In this document: positions 1-5,720 of the stretch, piece by piece
Numbering within the stretch: the first letter of the stretch is position 1
How the letters are laid out: each line of letters begins with the position of its first letter
NCBI GenBank assembly: GCA_030043155.1
Contig: JASHYE010000550.1
Span: 1 to 5,720 of the forward strand
Length of the DNA stretch: 5,720 nt
Reading direction: 5' to 3'
From: Candidatus Acidiferrales bacterium
GTDB lineage: Bacteria > Acidobacteriota > Terriglobia > Acidoferrales > UBA7541
The notes under the pieces: model-generated
Database searches by the model: none
Seen by the model: the letters and a program-made list of their open reading frames with translations, nothing else
What the model was told of the DNA's origin: nothing
Made by a program: the position numbers and the translations under genes

Positions 1-197
1 TCCGCTGGAAATTCTGGATGCAGCTTGCCTCCATCCTTATCAGCGCGTTTCTTGGATTCGTCGCCCTCGTCATTGTTGGTCACCCGCTCGACACTCCCAG
101 CGCCGCCACTTTCATTTTGCTTTCTGCAATCTTCTCCGGCCTCATCGCCTCTTCCGCGCGTGATCTGCTCGCCGCTTTCGAGCGGACACGCTCGTGA
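1..197 (+). CDS. C-terminal end of an unidentified membrane protein (5' partial)
   Basis: This is the tail of a gene that begins before the window. The reading frame whose first full codon is at base 3 runs 64 codons to a TGA at 195-197. It encodes two hydrophobic stretches: roughly residues 6-27 of the visible part (MQLASILISAFLGFVALVIV) and roughly 36-52 (AATFILLSAIFSGLIA). They are joined by a short polar turn (GHPLDTPS), and the protein ends in a charged tail (RDLLAAFERTRS). This hydrophobic hairpin with a basic end is typical of an integral inner-membrane protein. The competing 63-codon frame starting at base 25 gives a Ser/Pro-rich, low-complexity product and is very probably a shadow. 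I do not recognise the family, and no function can be assigned from the tail alone. The next gene starts 38 bases downstream on the same strand, so co-transcription is possible. Confidence 0.6.
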   Translation, partial: RWKFWMQLASILISAFLGFVALVIVGHPLDTPSAATFILLSAIFSGLIASSARDLLAAFERTRS

Positions 198-235
198 CTA
201 TCATGTGCGTTTATGATTTCTAGCCTGAGGCGGAC

Positions 236-1405
236 ATGAGGTGGACAAAGGTACATCTGTGTACCAAACCACTGTTGAGCGCCACAGTGTGTCTACTCCT
301 TTGTGGCTGCTCGAACGTTTTGTCGAAGCCTGCCCCGGCGCCGCTTTGGACCGCTGACTTGCTGCAGAATCCAGCCTATGCAGAGCGTGCAAAGCTCGAA
401 GGCAAATCGCCGGCATACCATTTGGCAAGTCCACAGGTGGCGTTCTTAGGTTCGAACACTCTGGCAATTTCTTTCGCCGACGATGCTCAGATCCTGACCA
501 ATCTAAGCCAGCTTCGCCATTTTCACTTCCGAACAATCTTCCTGAATGCCGAGGATGGCAAGTTTGGAGATCGCCAGCTATCGTGGCCGACGATGGATAG
601 CGATGCGAAGCTACTGCCAATGAAAGATGGAGGTTTTGTCGTCGCTGCTGGCCAGAAACTCTACCGCTACTCAGCGGATTATCAGCTGTCGGCGCAAGCT
701 TCCATGCCCGCTGACCCGGGCAATGACAGTGGCAGCGAATTCGGATACGAGCCGTCGAGTATTATTCCCCGACAGCTAACGCACTGGACCGCAGAAGAGG
801 ATCCGTCTGAGGAGTTCATCGTCCTGCGCCATACTACCCTTAAAGAGAGAAGCTTTTTTTGGTTGAACAACCGCTTACAAGTCTTAGACGGTCCGATCAG
901 GTCCGAAGCAAGCGGCGTAGGGTTTTCGGCTTCGGACGAGTTCATTCTGCAGGGCTCGTTTATTGGGGATCGTACCGGAAAGTGGCAGCTTCTCTGTCCG
1001 GCGTACAAGAATTCTGGAGGCACCTTTGTTAGTGAAGATAAAGTGCTTGTCACTTACAACTTTGGCAGGACAACCCGATATGCTTTGGCGACGACGGGCT
1101 GCACGCAATTTTCGGATTTGCCCGGCGCTCCCGGCTGGCAAGTGGTCGCTAGGGCCGCTTCCGGCAATCGTGTCGCGATTAGCGAAGCGTCGGTGAAAGG
1201 TACACTGTCGGGAGCGGTTACAACCATCAATCTCCATCTTTGGGACCCAAGCTCAGCGCAAGAATTGTTGAGTTTCCGGCTTGAGCCACAAGTTGAAAGA
1301 GGGCCTTGGGTCAGGGCACCTGCTCTGGTTGCAGCCTTTTCGCCCGATGGAAAACGATTGGCTGTTCTTTTTGGTACCACGCTCTCCCTATGTGTTGTCC
1401 CGTGA
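236..1405 (+). CDS. putative lipoprotein with beta-propeller-like repeats, function unknown
   Basis: A 389-residue protein. The N-terminus has a basic start, a hydrophobic core (LLSATVCLLL, residues 13-22) and a lipobox-like L22-C23-G24-C25, so Cys25 would be lipidated and the protein exported and membrane-anchored. Cys at -2 of the lipobox is less usual, so plain secretion is an alternative. The body is rich in short beta-strand-like segments. Near the end, LHLWDP (333-338) and FSPDGKRLAVL (368-378) resemble WD40/PD40 blade sequences, and DGGFVVAAGQKLYRYS earlier fits another blade. This suggests a beta-propeller, a fold used for binding rather than catalysis; I cannot name a ligand or see catalytic residues. 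The ATG at 236 is preceded by TGAGG (226-230) at a five-base spacing, which supports this start. Antisense frames across this gene look like shadows. A hairpin-rich gap follows. Confidence 0.75.
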   Translation: MRWTKVHLCTKPLLSATVCLLLCGCSNVLSKPAPAPLWTADLLQNPAYAERAKLEGKSPAYHLASPQVAFLGSNTLAISFADDAQILTNLSQLRHFHFRTIFLNAEDGKFGDRQLSWPTMDSDAKLLPMKDGGFVVAAGQKLYRYSADYQLSAQASMPADPGNDSGSEFGYEPSSIIPRQLTHWTAEEDPSEEFIVLRHTTLKERSFFWLNNRLQVLDGPIRSEASGVGFSASDEFILQGSFIGDRTGKWQLLCPAYKNSGGTFVSEDKVLVTYNFGRTTRYALATTGCTQFSDLPGAPGWQVVARAASGNRVAISEASVKGTLSGAVTTINLHLWDPSSAQELLSFRLEPQVERGPWVRAPALVAAFSPDGKRLAVLFGTTLSLCVVP

Positions 1406-1420
1406 ACCACTAAGAAGGAG

Positions 1421-1440
1421 GTCGGAGCTTCAGCTCCGAC
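1421..1440. repeat. perfect 20-base palindromic hairpin downstream of the lipoprotein gene
   Basis: GTCGGAGCT and AGCTCCGAC are exact reverse complements separated by only TC, so the RNA can form an eight-pair stem with a TTCA loop. It lies 15 bases after the stop codon of the lipoprotein gene. No T-run follows (the next bases are ATAACAATG), so it is not a standard intrinsic terminator. It could be a REP-like dispersed palindrome, a transcript-end stabiliser, or part of a double structure with the second hairpin 26 bases on. Only one copy is present in this window. Confidence 0.7.
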
Positions 1441-1466
1441 ATAACAATGCACTTCAGAATACTCCT

Positions 1467-1489
1467 ATCGCGCGCTTTATCCGCGCGAT
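1467..1489 (+). terminator. hairpin, possible weak terminator before the hydrolase gene
   Basis: ATCGCGCG (1467-1474) pairs perfectly with CGCGCGAT (1482-1489) around a seven-base loop CTTTATC. The following bases TGGTCTTGTTCGTTCT (1491-1506) are T-rich but interrupted, so termination is plausible yet not certain. It sits 28 bases before the hydrolase start. If it terminates, it separates the lipoprotein transcript from the hydrolase gene. If not, it would lie in the hydrolase leader RNA. Confidence 0.4.
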
Positions 1490-1517
1490 GTGGTCTTGTT
1501 CGTTCTAGCGACAAGCC

Positions 1518-2420
1518 ATGACTAATTCATTTCCACTTTCCTCCGGCGAACTGAACGTCCGCTCCGATCCAACCGGCGGCAGCGTCCTTTCGCAAGTCGC
1601 AGGCTCACTCGGCCCATACGGCAGCCAAATCGTTTTTCTCTTCCACGGCTACAACGATTCCTTCGCCGTTGCGCGCCAATCTTATGCCTCGTTCTTGCAA
1701 AACTTCCCCGCTGCCGGAGATCCGCTCCACGATAAATGGCAACCCGCCATCCACTCCTGCTACTGGCCAGGAGACAAAGCTTGGGGATTCCTGTCGCCCG
1801 CTGGCTACCCTCTTGAAATGGAACCCGCCAAGGAATCCGCCGCCACCTTCGCTAACTTCATTGCCAACCTTCCGATCCCTGCGGGAGTCCTCGACATCTA
1901 CTTCATCGCCCATTCCCTCGGCAATCGCGTGGTTCTCGAACTGCTCGAAAAACTCAGAACCATCGCACCAGCGGGTATTCGTTTCGCGGGCTTCTGCATG
2001 ATGGCCGCGGCAGCTCCTGTCTCCATGGCCGAGCCCAGCGGTGTGCTTTTCGAAGCCGCAACCGTCAGCTCAACGCGCCGCGTGCTCTATTCCCGCGCGG
2101 ACACCGTCCTCCATTTTGCTTTTCCCATCGGAGAAACCGCGGCCCTCGAAGGCTTCTTCCCAACTGCCATTGGACGCTTCGGCCAGCCTCCATCCGACTG
2201 GACCACCGAAACGGAAATGTTCATCTCGTCCAATCGCGGCTACAACCACGGCGATTATTGGAGCCAGCACAACACCATTCCGCAAATCTCCGCCTTCCTC
2301 GGCATTCCCGCCGCCGCCGCTCCCGCATCCGCATCAATTCTGCAACACGCTCTTCCCCCTCCCGCCTCCCTGCCCCAAAACCAACTCCCCCGCCGCACCC
2401 TACCCTCTTTGGCCCTTTGA
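1518..2420 (+). CDS. alpha/beta hydrolase, DUF900-like
   Basis: A 300-residue cytoplasmic protein; no signal peptide is visible. The oxyanion-hole segment VFLFHGYND (39-47) and the nucleophile elbow YFIAHSLGNRVVLELL (128-143, Ser133 in A-H-S-L-G) are clear alpha/beta-hydrolase motifs. Asp195 in YSRADTVL and His244 in GYNHGDYW are at the expected places for the remaining catalytic acid and base. The HGYN and HSLGNR pattern is that of the DUF900 group of serine hydrolases, whose substrates are mostly unknown. An esterase, lipase or thioesterase activity is possible but not shown. An in-frame TAG at 1506-1508 sits four codons upstream, so the ATG at 1518 is the first available one; no good Shine-Dalgarno precedes it. 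The last 35 or so residues, after IPQISAFLGIP, are Ala/Pro-rich and probably disordered. The methyltransferase starts 31 bases downstream on the same strand, so the two may share a transcript, without an obvious functional link. Confidence 0.9.
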   Translation: MTNSFPLSSGELNVRSDPTGGSVLSQVAGSLGPYGSQIVFLFHGYNDSFAVARQSYASFLQNFPAAGDPLHDKWQPAIHSCYWPGDKAWGFLSPAGYPLEMEPAKESAATFANFIANLPIPAGVLDIYFIAHSLGNRVVLELLEKLRTIAPAGIRFAGFCMMAAAAPVSMAEPSGVLFEAATVSSTRRVLYSRADTVLHFAFPIGETAALEGFFPTAIGRFGQPPSDWTTETEMFISSNRGYNHGDYWSQHNTIPQISAFLGIPAAAAPASASILQHALPPPASLPQNQLPRRTLPSLAL

Positions 2421-2437
2421 ATGCTCACCATTCATTC

Positions 2438-2443
2438 GGAGGG
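2438..2443 (+). promoter_or_regulatory. Shine-Dalgarno site that sets a TTG start for the methyltransferase
   Basis: GGAGGG lies eight bases before a TTG at 2452-2454 that is in frame with the methyltransferase. The first in-frame ATG inside the conserved-looking region (2488) has no purine-rich site in front of it. This is the strongest ribosome-binding site in the window and argues for the TTG start. Confidence 0.7.
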
Positions 2444-2451
2444 AAGTTCAG

Positions 2452-3357
2452 TTGAATTCCCAGCTTTCATCGCCTATTATCCAGTCGATGCCCACGGCAG
2501 CGGCACGCGCCAAGACGCCATCTCATACGCTTCGGTGTGCCGACTCACGCGATTTGTCTTGGATTCCCGGTGAATCCATTCATTTGGTCCTGACCTCGCC
2601 TCCCTACTGGACGCTCAAAGAGTATCCCCACAATCATGGCCAGCTTGGAATCATTGACAATTATGAGCGCTTTCACGACGAACTCGATTCTGTTTGGCGG
2701 CACGCATTTCGCATTCTCGTGCCTGGCGGACGGCTCGTTTGCGTAGTCGGGGATGTTTGCTTATCACGTCGCAGGCATGGACGCCACATGGTCATGCCTC
2801 TTCACGCAGATATCGTGGTTCGCTGCCGAAAAATCGGCTTCGACAACCTTTCACCGATTTTCTGGTACAAAATTTCCAATGCCCAGTATGAAATCGAGAA
2901 CCACGGTTCCGGCTCCGGGTTCTTGGGCAAGCCGTACGAGCCGAACGCAATCATCAAAAATGACGTCGAATTCATCCTTATGTTGAGAAAGCCGGGCGGC
3001 TATCGCCAGCCCACCGAACAACAGCGCGATTCATCGCGTTTGACCAAAGAGGAGCATCACGACTGGTTTCAGCAGGTCTGGACAATACCCGGCGAATCGA
3101 CACGCCAGCACCCGGCACCGTTTCCTGAGGAGCTTGCGTACCGCCTCATCAGAATGTTTTCATTTTCCGACGATACCGTTTTGGATCCCTTTATGGGAAT
3201 GGGCACGACCGTGCTCGCCGCCGTCCGCTGCGGACGGCGCGCTATTGGTGTTGACGTCGAGCCGTCCTACGTAAAGCAAGCGAAGCTGAGAATCGAGTCT
3301 GCGCTTGCCAACCTATTTGAGAATTCGGAGCCTGCGGCTGTTCGTCGCACTGCCTAA
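2452..3357 (+). CDS. site-specific DNA methyltransferase, beta class (SPPY type, probably N4-cytosine)
   Basis: A 301-residue protein from the TTG start. It transfers a methyl group from S-adenosylmethionine to an exocyclic amino group in a specific DNA site. The catalytic motif IV is TSPPYW (48-53). It comes before the SAM-binding motif DPFMGMGTT (245-253), which is the beta-class order. SPPY rather than DPPY or NPPY is the usual sign of N4-cytosine enzymes, although some SPPY enzymes methylate adenine. Other supporting segments are LVPGGRLVCVVGDV (89-102), WTIPGE (210-215), HPAPFPEEL (220-228) and GVDVEP (266-271), all usual for this family. Length is normal for the class and the gene is intact. 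An open frame continues upstream to 2041, but that part overlaps the hydrolase in another frame and is Pro/Ser-rich, so I exclude it. A start at ATG 2488 (289 residues) is the alternative. The facing nuclease gene overlaps its stop. The target sequence cannot be read from the protein. Confidence 0.93.
   Translation: MNSQLSSPIIQSMPTAAARAKTPSHTLRCADSRDLSWIPGESIHLVLTSPPYWTLKEYPHNHGQLGIIDNYERFHDELDSVWRHAFRILVPGGRLVCVVGDVCLSRRRHGRHMVMPLHADIVVRCRKIGFDNLSPIFWYKISNAQYEIENHGSGSGFLGKPYEPNAIIKNDVEFILMLRKPGGYRQPTEQQRDSSRLTKEEHHDWFQQVWTIPGESTRQHPAPFPEELAYRLIRMFSFSDDTVLDPFMGMGTTVLAAVRCGRRAIGVDVEPSYVKQAKLRIESALANLFENSEPAAVRRTA
3219..3239. repeat. nine-base inverted repeat inside the methyltransferase gene
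   Basis: CGCCGTCCG (3219-3227) and CGGACGGCG (3231-3239) are perfect reverse complements around CTG. It falls in codons for the A-V-R-C-G-R-R segment just after the SAM-binding motif. Coding constraint on Arg/Gly/Ala codons can produce such a palindrome by chance, so a regulatory role is only a possibility. Confidence 0.5.
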
Positions 3358-4106
3358 AACCTGCGGTCGTATTCCTTGCTGATGCGCGCCAAAATCGCCC
3401 CATAATCGAGCTGCGTTTCCTTTTCATTGGCCCATTCAAACGGATATGGCGGCGCATTGCTTGCACGAAATCGAAGCACGATAAATTCGTCGAAAACAGG
3501 CTTCGCGTGTTCTAGCAGCCTTCTTTCCGCTTCTTGTGCTTCCTGTGCCGGATGCAGGTAGCCCCCGTGTCCCGTGGTTTGATATTCGCGCTGTCCCTCC
3601 CAGCTGACGTAAAACTCCGCGCAATTAATCCCGACAGTGGCGATGCAAATGGGATTGCCACCCCGCTTAAATTGGGCGACCTGATTCCGCAAATCACTGA
3701 TCACACGATCGATTTGCTTGATCATGGCTTTCGCGAGCACTTTTACTTCAACCCCAATCTCGACGGTCGCGATTTCTCCTCTTGCGACCTGATAGCCGGT
3801 ATCGATAATCGGAGCTGCGCCAGGGACAATCTCTCCAAAAGTGCCGTCTCCTCGCCGGGCCTTAATCCCTCTCTGCCGATTGCGGGAATTCACTACAGTG
3901 CGATGCTCCCTTATTGCAGAGGAGAGCTTCTGCGAACGTCCGAGCGACGCCAAGTCCTCAAAGACCTGCATCGCAACGAAGTCACCTTGATTGGCGATTC
4001 GATGCAAATAAACGCGGCCATCGAATAATCTGCGAAACTCACGCAGAAATCGAAACTCAGGTTGGGGTACTTGATCCGGCAAGGCAGGCGGGATTTTACC
4101 AAACAC
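3354..4106 (-). CDS. putative type II restriction endonuclease, PD-(D/E)XK-like
   Basis: A 250-residue soluble protein that faces the methyltransferase; the stop codons overlap (TAG at 3356-3354 against TAA at 3355-3357). The central part reads PIID (99-102), then EIGVEVKVLAKAMIKQIDRV (117-135 region). Asp102, Glu120 and Lys122 form a D-x17-E-V-K set with a hydrophobic strand leading into a helix, and another strand, PICIATVGIN, follows. That is the arrangement of a metal-dependent PD-(D/E)XK nuclease core. Position beside a methyltransferase makes a restriction enzyme the natural reading, but no named family was recognised. The C-terminal part is rich in conserved-looking aromatic and acidic residues (HPAQEAQEAERRL, PPYPFEW, LDYGAILARISKEYDRRF) and may hold the DNA-recognition surface. 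The frame opens with a GTG at 4106-4104 directly after an in-frame TAG, so it cannot extend further upstream; no clear Shine-Dalgarno is seen. A downstream ATG at codon 46 would remove a segment (FLREFRRLF...YLHRIANQGDF) that looks like genuine protein. Confidence 0.75.
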   Translation of the reverse strand: MFGKIPPALPDQVPQPEFRFLREFRRLFDGRVYLHRIANQGDFVAMQVFEDLASLGRSQKLSSAIREHRTVVNSRNRQRGIKARRGDGTFGEIVPGAAPIIDTGYQVARGEIATVEIGVEVKVLAKAMIKQIDRVISDLRNQVAQFKRGGNPICIATVGINCAEFYVSWEGQREYQTTGHGGYLHPAQEAQEAERRLLEHAKPVFDEFIVLRFRASNAPPYPFEWANEKETQLDYGAILARISKEYDRRF

Positions 4107-4157
4107 CTACGGGCATTTAGAAGGAATCTAAGGGACCGCGGCCCATGCCAGCCGCTT

Positions 4158-4174
4158 CGCGGTTCAAATCCGCG
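4158..4174 (+). other. tRNA T-arm-like hairpin, possible tRNA 3'-end remnant
   Basis: CGCGG, loop TTCAAAT, CCGCG: five perfect pairs around a seven-base loop that matches the tRNA consensus GGTTCRANYCC exactly. The following CCCCAGT and G (4175-4182) would be the acceptor strand and discriminator base. I could not fold a complete tRNA upstream. GTTGGGG near 4060 could pair with CCCCAGT using two wobbles, but that gives a molecule about 120 bases long without a proper anticodon arm. A pseudo-tRNA or integration-site remnant is possible, and chance is the alternative. Confidence 0.35.
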
Positions 4175-4302
4175 CCCCAGTGTGCTATGCTGCGTGTATC
4201 GGTTCGGGGCAAAGCAGGAGGCAGCATCGCAGGTGGCCCAGGAAGACTGCTGTAATCGGCGAGCGTTCTCAGCTTCTCGACACGCTACCGCCGCTCACGC
4301 AA

Positions 4303-4378
4303 TTTCTAATCGACACACCCCAGAAAAATTAGAAAATCACCTAAGTTGCACAAAACAAGCCATTAAATATTTTCTAAT
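4303..4378 (+). repeat. three-part AT-rich repeat with mutually exclusive pairings upstream of leuC
   Basis: TTTCTAATCG occurs exactly twice, at 4303-4312 and 4371-4380, and CTAATCG appears a third time at about 4407. Between the two copies, ATTAGAAAAT (4329-4338) is the exact reverse complement of ATTTTCTAAT (4369-4378), ten pairs with a 30-base loop. Its ATTAGAAA part also pairs with TTTCTAAT at 4303-4310, eight pairs with an 18-base loop. The middle element can therefore join only one side at a time. This could be paired operator half-sites for a DNA-binding protein, or a switchable leader RNA if transcription starts further upstream. It ends about 118 bases before the leuC start. Confidence 0.5.
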
Positions 4379-4495
4379 CGTAAACTTTTGCGCATTTTTT
4401 GAGCAGCTAATCGATCCTCAATTTGCAGGTAACGCTCCCAGCCCGCGCTGCGTCCCTCTGCCTTGGCTCCCAATGCACCTCATCTGGATGGCACC

Positions 4496-5720
4496 ATGCC
4501 CCCGCTAACTCTTTACGAGAAAATCTGGAACGCCCATGTCGTCCGCGAAGTCCCGGGCCAGCCGTCCCTGATTTACATCGACCGCCATTTGATCCACGAG
4601 GGCACCTCTCCTCAAGCATTCGCGGGACTCAAAGCTGCGGGTCGCAAAGTTCGCCGCCCCGAGCTCACGTTCGCGGTGATGGACCATTCTGTCTCCACAA
4701 AGAATCGCGATCTGCCGGTTCTCGACGCCGATGCCGACGGCCAGTTCAAAGCCCTCGCTAAGAATTGCGCCGAAACCGGCGTGCGCCTGTTCGACATGCA
4801 CAGCCACAATCAGGGCATCGTGCACATCATCGGCCCAGAGCTTGGCATCACGCAGCCGGGGTTCACGATTGTCTGTGGCGATAGCCACACGTCCACGCAT
4901 GGCGCTATGGGTGCGCTGGCCTTCGGTATCGGCACCAGCGAAATCGAACACGTGCTCGCCACGCAGTGCCTCTCGCAGTTCAAATCGAAAACCACGCGCA
5001 TCGAAGTGAAAGGAAAACTCGGCGGCGGACTCGCGTCGAAAGACATCATTCTGGCCATCATCGGAAAACTGGGGATCGCCGGAGGCAACGGCCACGTTTT
5101 CGAATATACCGGCGAAGCGATTCGCGCACTTTCCATGGAAGCGCGCATGACCATTTGCAATATGTCCATCGAATGCGGCGCGCGCGCCGGAATGGTCGCG
5201 CCGGACGAAACCACGTTTGCGTACCTGGACGGTAAGCCGTTTGTTCCGCGCGGAAAAGAATTTCAGAAACTCGTCGAGCACTGGAAAACTTTGCCGTCTG
5301 ATCCCGGCGCGAAATTTGATGAAGCCGTAGAACTCGATGCGGCGAAACTCGCGCCGCAAGTCACCTGGGGCACGAATCCCGGCATGGTCACCGACGTCAC
5401 GCAGCGTGTTCCGGATCCCGCTTCTTTCGCAAACGACGTCGACCGTAAAGCCGCCGAGCGCGCCCTCGTTTACATGGACTTGAAGCCCGGCACGCCCATC
5501 ACCGACATTTCCCTCGACCGCGTGTTTATCGGCTCATGCACGAATTCGCGCCTCGAAGATCTGCGTCTAGCTGCAAAACTCGTCGCGGGAAAACATGTCG
5601 CGAAATCGCTCAAGCAGGCGCTCGTCGTTCCCGGCTCGCGCCGCGTGAAAGCCCAGGCCGAAGAAGAGGGCCTCGACAAAATTTTCGTCGCTGCCGGATT
5701 CGAATGGCGCGATGCGGGAT
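4496..5720 (+). CDS. leuC: 3-isopropylmalate dehydratase large subunit (3' partial)
   Basis: LeuC, with LeuD, isomerises 2-isopropylmalate to 3-isopropylmalate in leucine biosynthesis in the cytoplasm, using a [4Fe-4S] cluster. The visible 408 codons align by eye along their whole length with the bacterial LeuC I know from E. coli. They begin [12 protein letters not shown] and continue through [16 protein letters not shown] (27-42), VMDHSVST (61-68), [11 protein letters not shown] (127-137), [26 protein letters not shown] and [10 protein letters not shown] to GSCTNSR (346-352). Cys348 is the first cluster ligand. The other two (the G-C-S-M-C segment in E. coli) should follow just past the window edge, since the sequence stops at FEWRDAG. 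Full length would be about 466-470 residues. The ATG at 4496 matches the usual start; GGATGG (4486-4491) in front is a weak ribosome site. leuD is expected downstream but not visible. The 284-codon antisense frame (5359-4505) mirrors codon bias and is not a gene. Confidence 0.97.
   Translation, partial: MPPLTLYEKIWNAHVVREVPGQPSLIYIDRHLIHEGTSPQAFAGLKAAGRKVRRPELTFAVMDHSVSTKNRDLPVLDADADGQFKALAKNCAETGVRLFDMHSHNQGIVHIIGPELGITQPGFTIVCGDSHTSTHGAMGALAFGIGTSEIEHVLATQCLSQFKSKTTRIEVKGKLGGGLASKDIILAIIGKLGIAGGNGHVFEYTGEAIRALSMEARMTICNMSIECGARAGMVAPDETTFAYLDGKPFVPRGKEFQKLVEHWKTLPSDPGAKFDEAVELDAAKLAPQVTWGTNPGMVTDVTQRVPDPASFANDVDRKAAERALVYMDLKPGTPITDISLDRVFIGSCTNSRLEDLRLAAKLVAGKHVAKSLKQALVVPGSRRVKAQAEEEGLDKIFVAAGFEWRDAG

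Larger units (their letters stand above)
4107..4495. other. 389-base intergenic region between the nuclease gene and leuC
   Basis: No convincing gene lies here. It must hold the promoters of two divergent genes: the nuclease (leftward) and leuC (rightward). The left part is GC-rich and contains a tRNA T-arm-like hairpin. The middle, about 4300-4430, is clearly AT-rich and contains related repeats. A possible rightward promoter is TTGCAC (4346-4351) with TATTTT (4368-4373) at 16-base spacing, a poor match. A possible leftward -10 is TAGATT on the minus strand (4130-4125). Both are weak readings by eye. A 148-codon frame crosses the gap (4062-4508), but it begins inside the nuclease gene, ends inside leuC, and reads RGSNPRPS through the T-arm-like sequence, a peptide commonly produced by spurious translation of tRNA DNA. 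Confidence 0.7.

Noticed and set aside
2041..2451. Upstream extension of the methyltransferase frame to an ATG at 2041
   Set aside because: It overlaps the well-supported hydrolase in another frame, is Pro/Ser-rich and carries no family motif; a strong ribosome site points to the TTG at 2452.
2421..2573. 50-codon frame starting directly after the hydrolase stop, a possible small control protein
   Set aside because: It has no ribosome site of its own, lies mostly inside the methyltransferase in another frame, and shows no helix-turn-helix pattern of a restriction-modification controller.
3534..4028. 164-codon plus-strand frame opposite the nuclease gene
   Set aside because: It is shorter than the minus-strand frame and lacks motifs, while the minus strand shows a coherent nuclease-like core and ends precisely against the methyltransferase.
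4129..4142. AGGGACCGCGG as a possible T-box antiterminator in front of leuC
   Set aside because: The T-box consensus AGGGTGGNACCGCG needs the TGGN bulge that pairs with the tRNA end; it is missing here, and no specifier stem was found.
4059..4182. Complete tRNA gene using GTTGGGG as the 5' acceptor strand
   Set aside because: The molecule would be about 120 bases long, the acceptor needs two wobble pairs, the D loop is too short and no proper anticodon arm with T33 can be drawn.
4062..4508. 148-codon frame across the gap before leuC
   Set aside because: It starts within the nuclease gene and ends inside leuC, has mixed composition, and contains the RGSNPRP peptide typical of translating tRNA-like DNA.
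4505..5359. 284-codon antisense frame opposite leuC
   Set aside because: leuC is unambiguous on the other strand; the antisense frame is a mirror of its GC-biased codons and shows no motif.

Overview
The window looks like ordinary bacterial chromosome, moderately GC-rich and densely coded. A bacterial-type LeuC, a lipoprotein with a repeat-built (beta-propeller-like) body and GC-rich hairpins in the gaps are all compatible with an Acidobacteriota-like genome, but that assignment is only an impression; nothing here fixes the taxon.

Layout, left to right. (1) Bases 1-197 are the end of a small membrane protein. (2) 236-1405 encodes a putative lipoprotein of unknown function with WD40/PD40-like repeat traces. 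(3) 1406-1517 is a gap holding two perfect hairpins. (4) 1518-2420 encodes an alpha/beta hydrolase of the DUF900 type. (5) 2452-3357 encodes a beta-class DNA methyltransferase with an SPPY catalytic motif (probably N4-cytosine), best started at a TTG behind a strong Shine-Dalgarno. (6) On the opposite strand, 3354-4106 encodes a protein with a D-x17-E-x-K constellation that I read as the partner restriction endonuclease; its stop codon overlaps that of the methyltransferase. (7) 4107-4495 is a non-coding gap with a tRNA T-arm-like hairpin and an AT-rich block in which one sequence can pair with either of two others. (8) From 4496 to the window edge runs leuC, cut off before its last two cluster cysteines.

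How the parts fit: the methyltransferase and the convergent nuclease form a plausible type II restriction-modification pair, the modification enzyme protecting host DNA from the nuclease. The pair sits between a hydrolase gene and a core leucine-biosynthesis gene, which fits an accessory insertion next to housekeeping DNA. The nuclease is the least familiar protein here and the best candidate for something poorly described. The remaining genes look unrelated to restriction.
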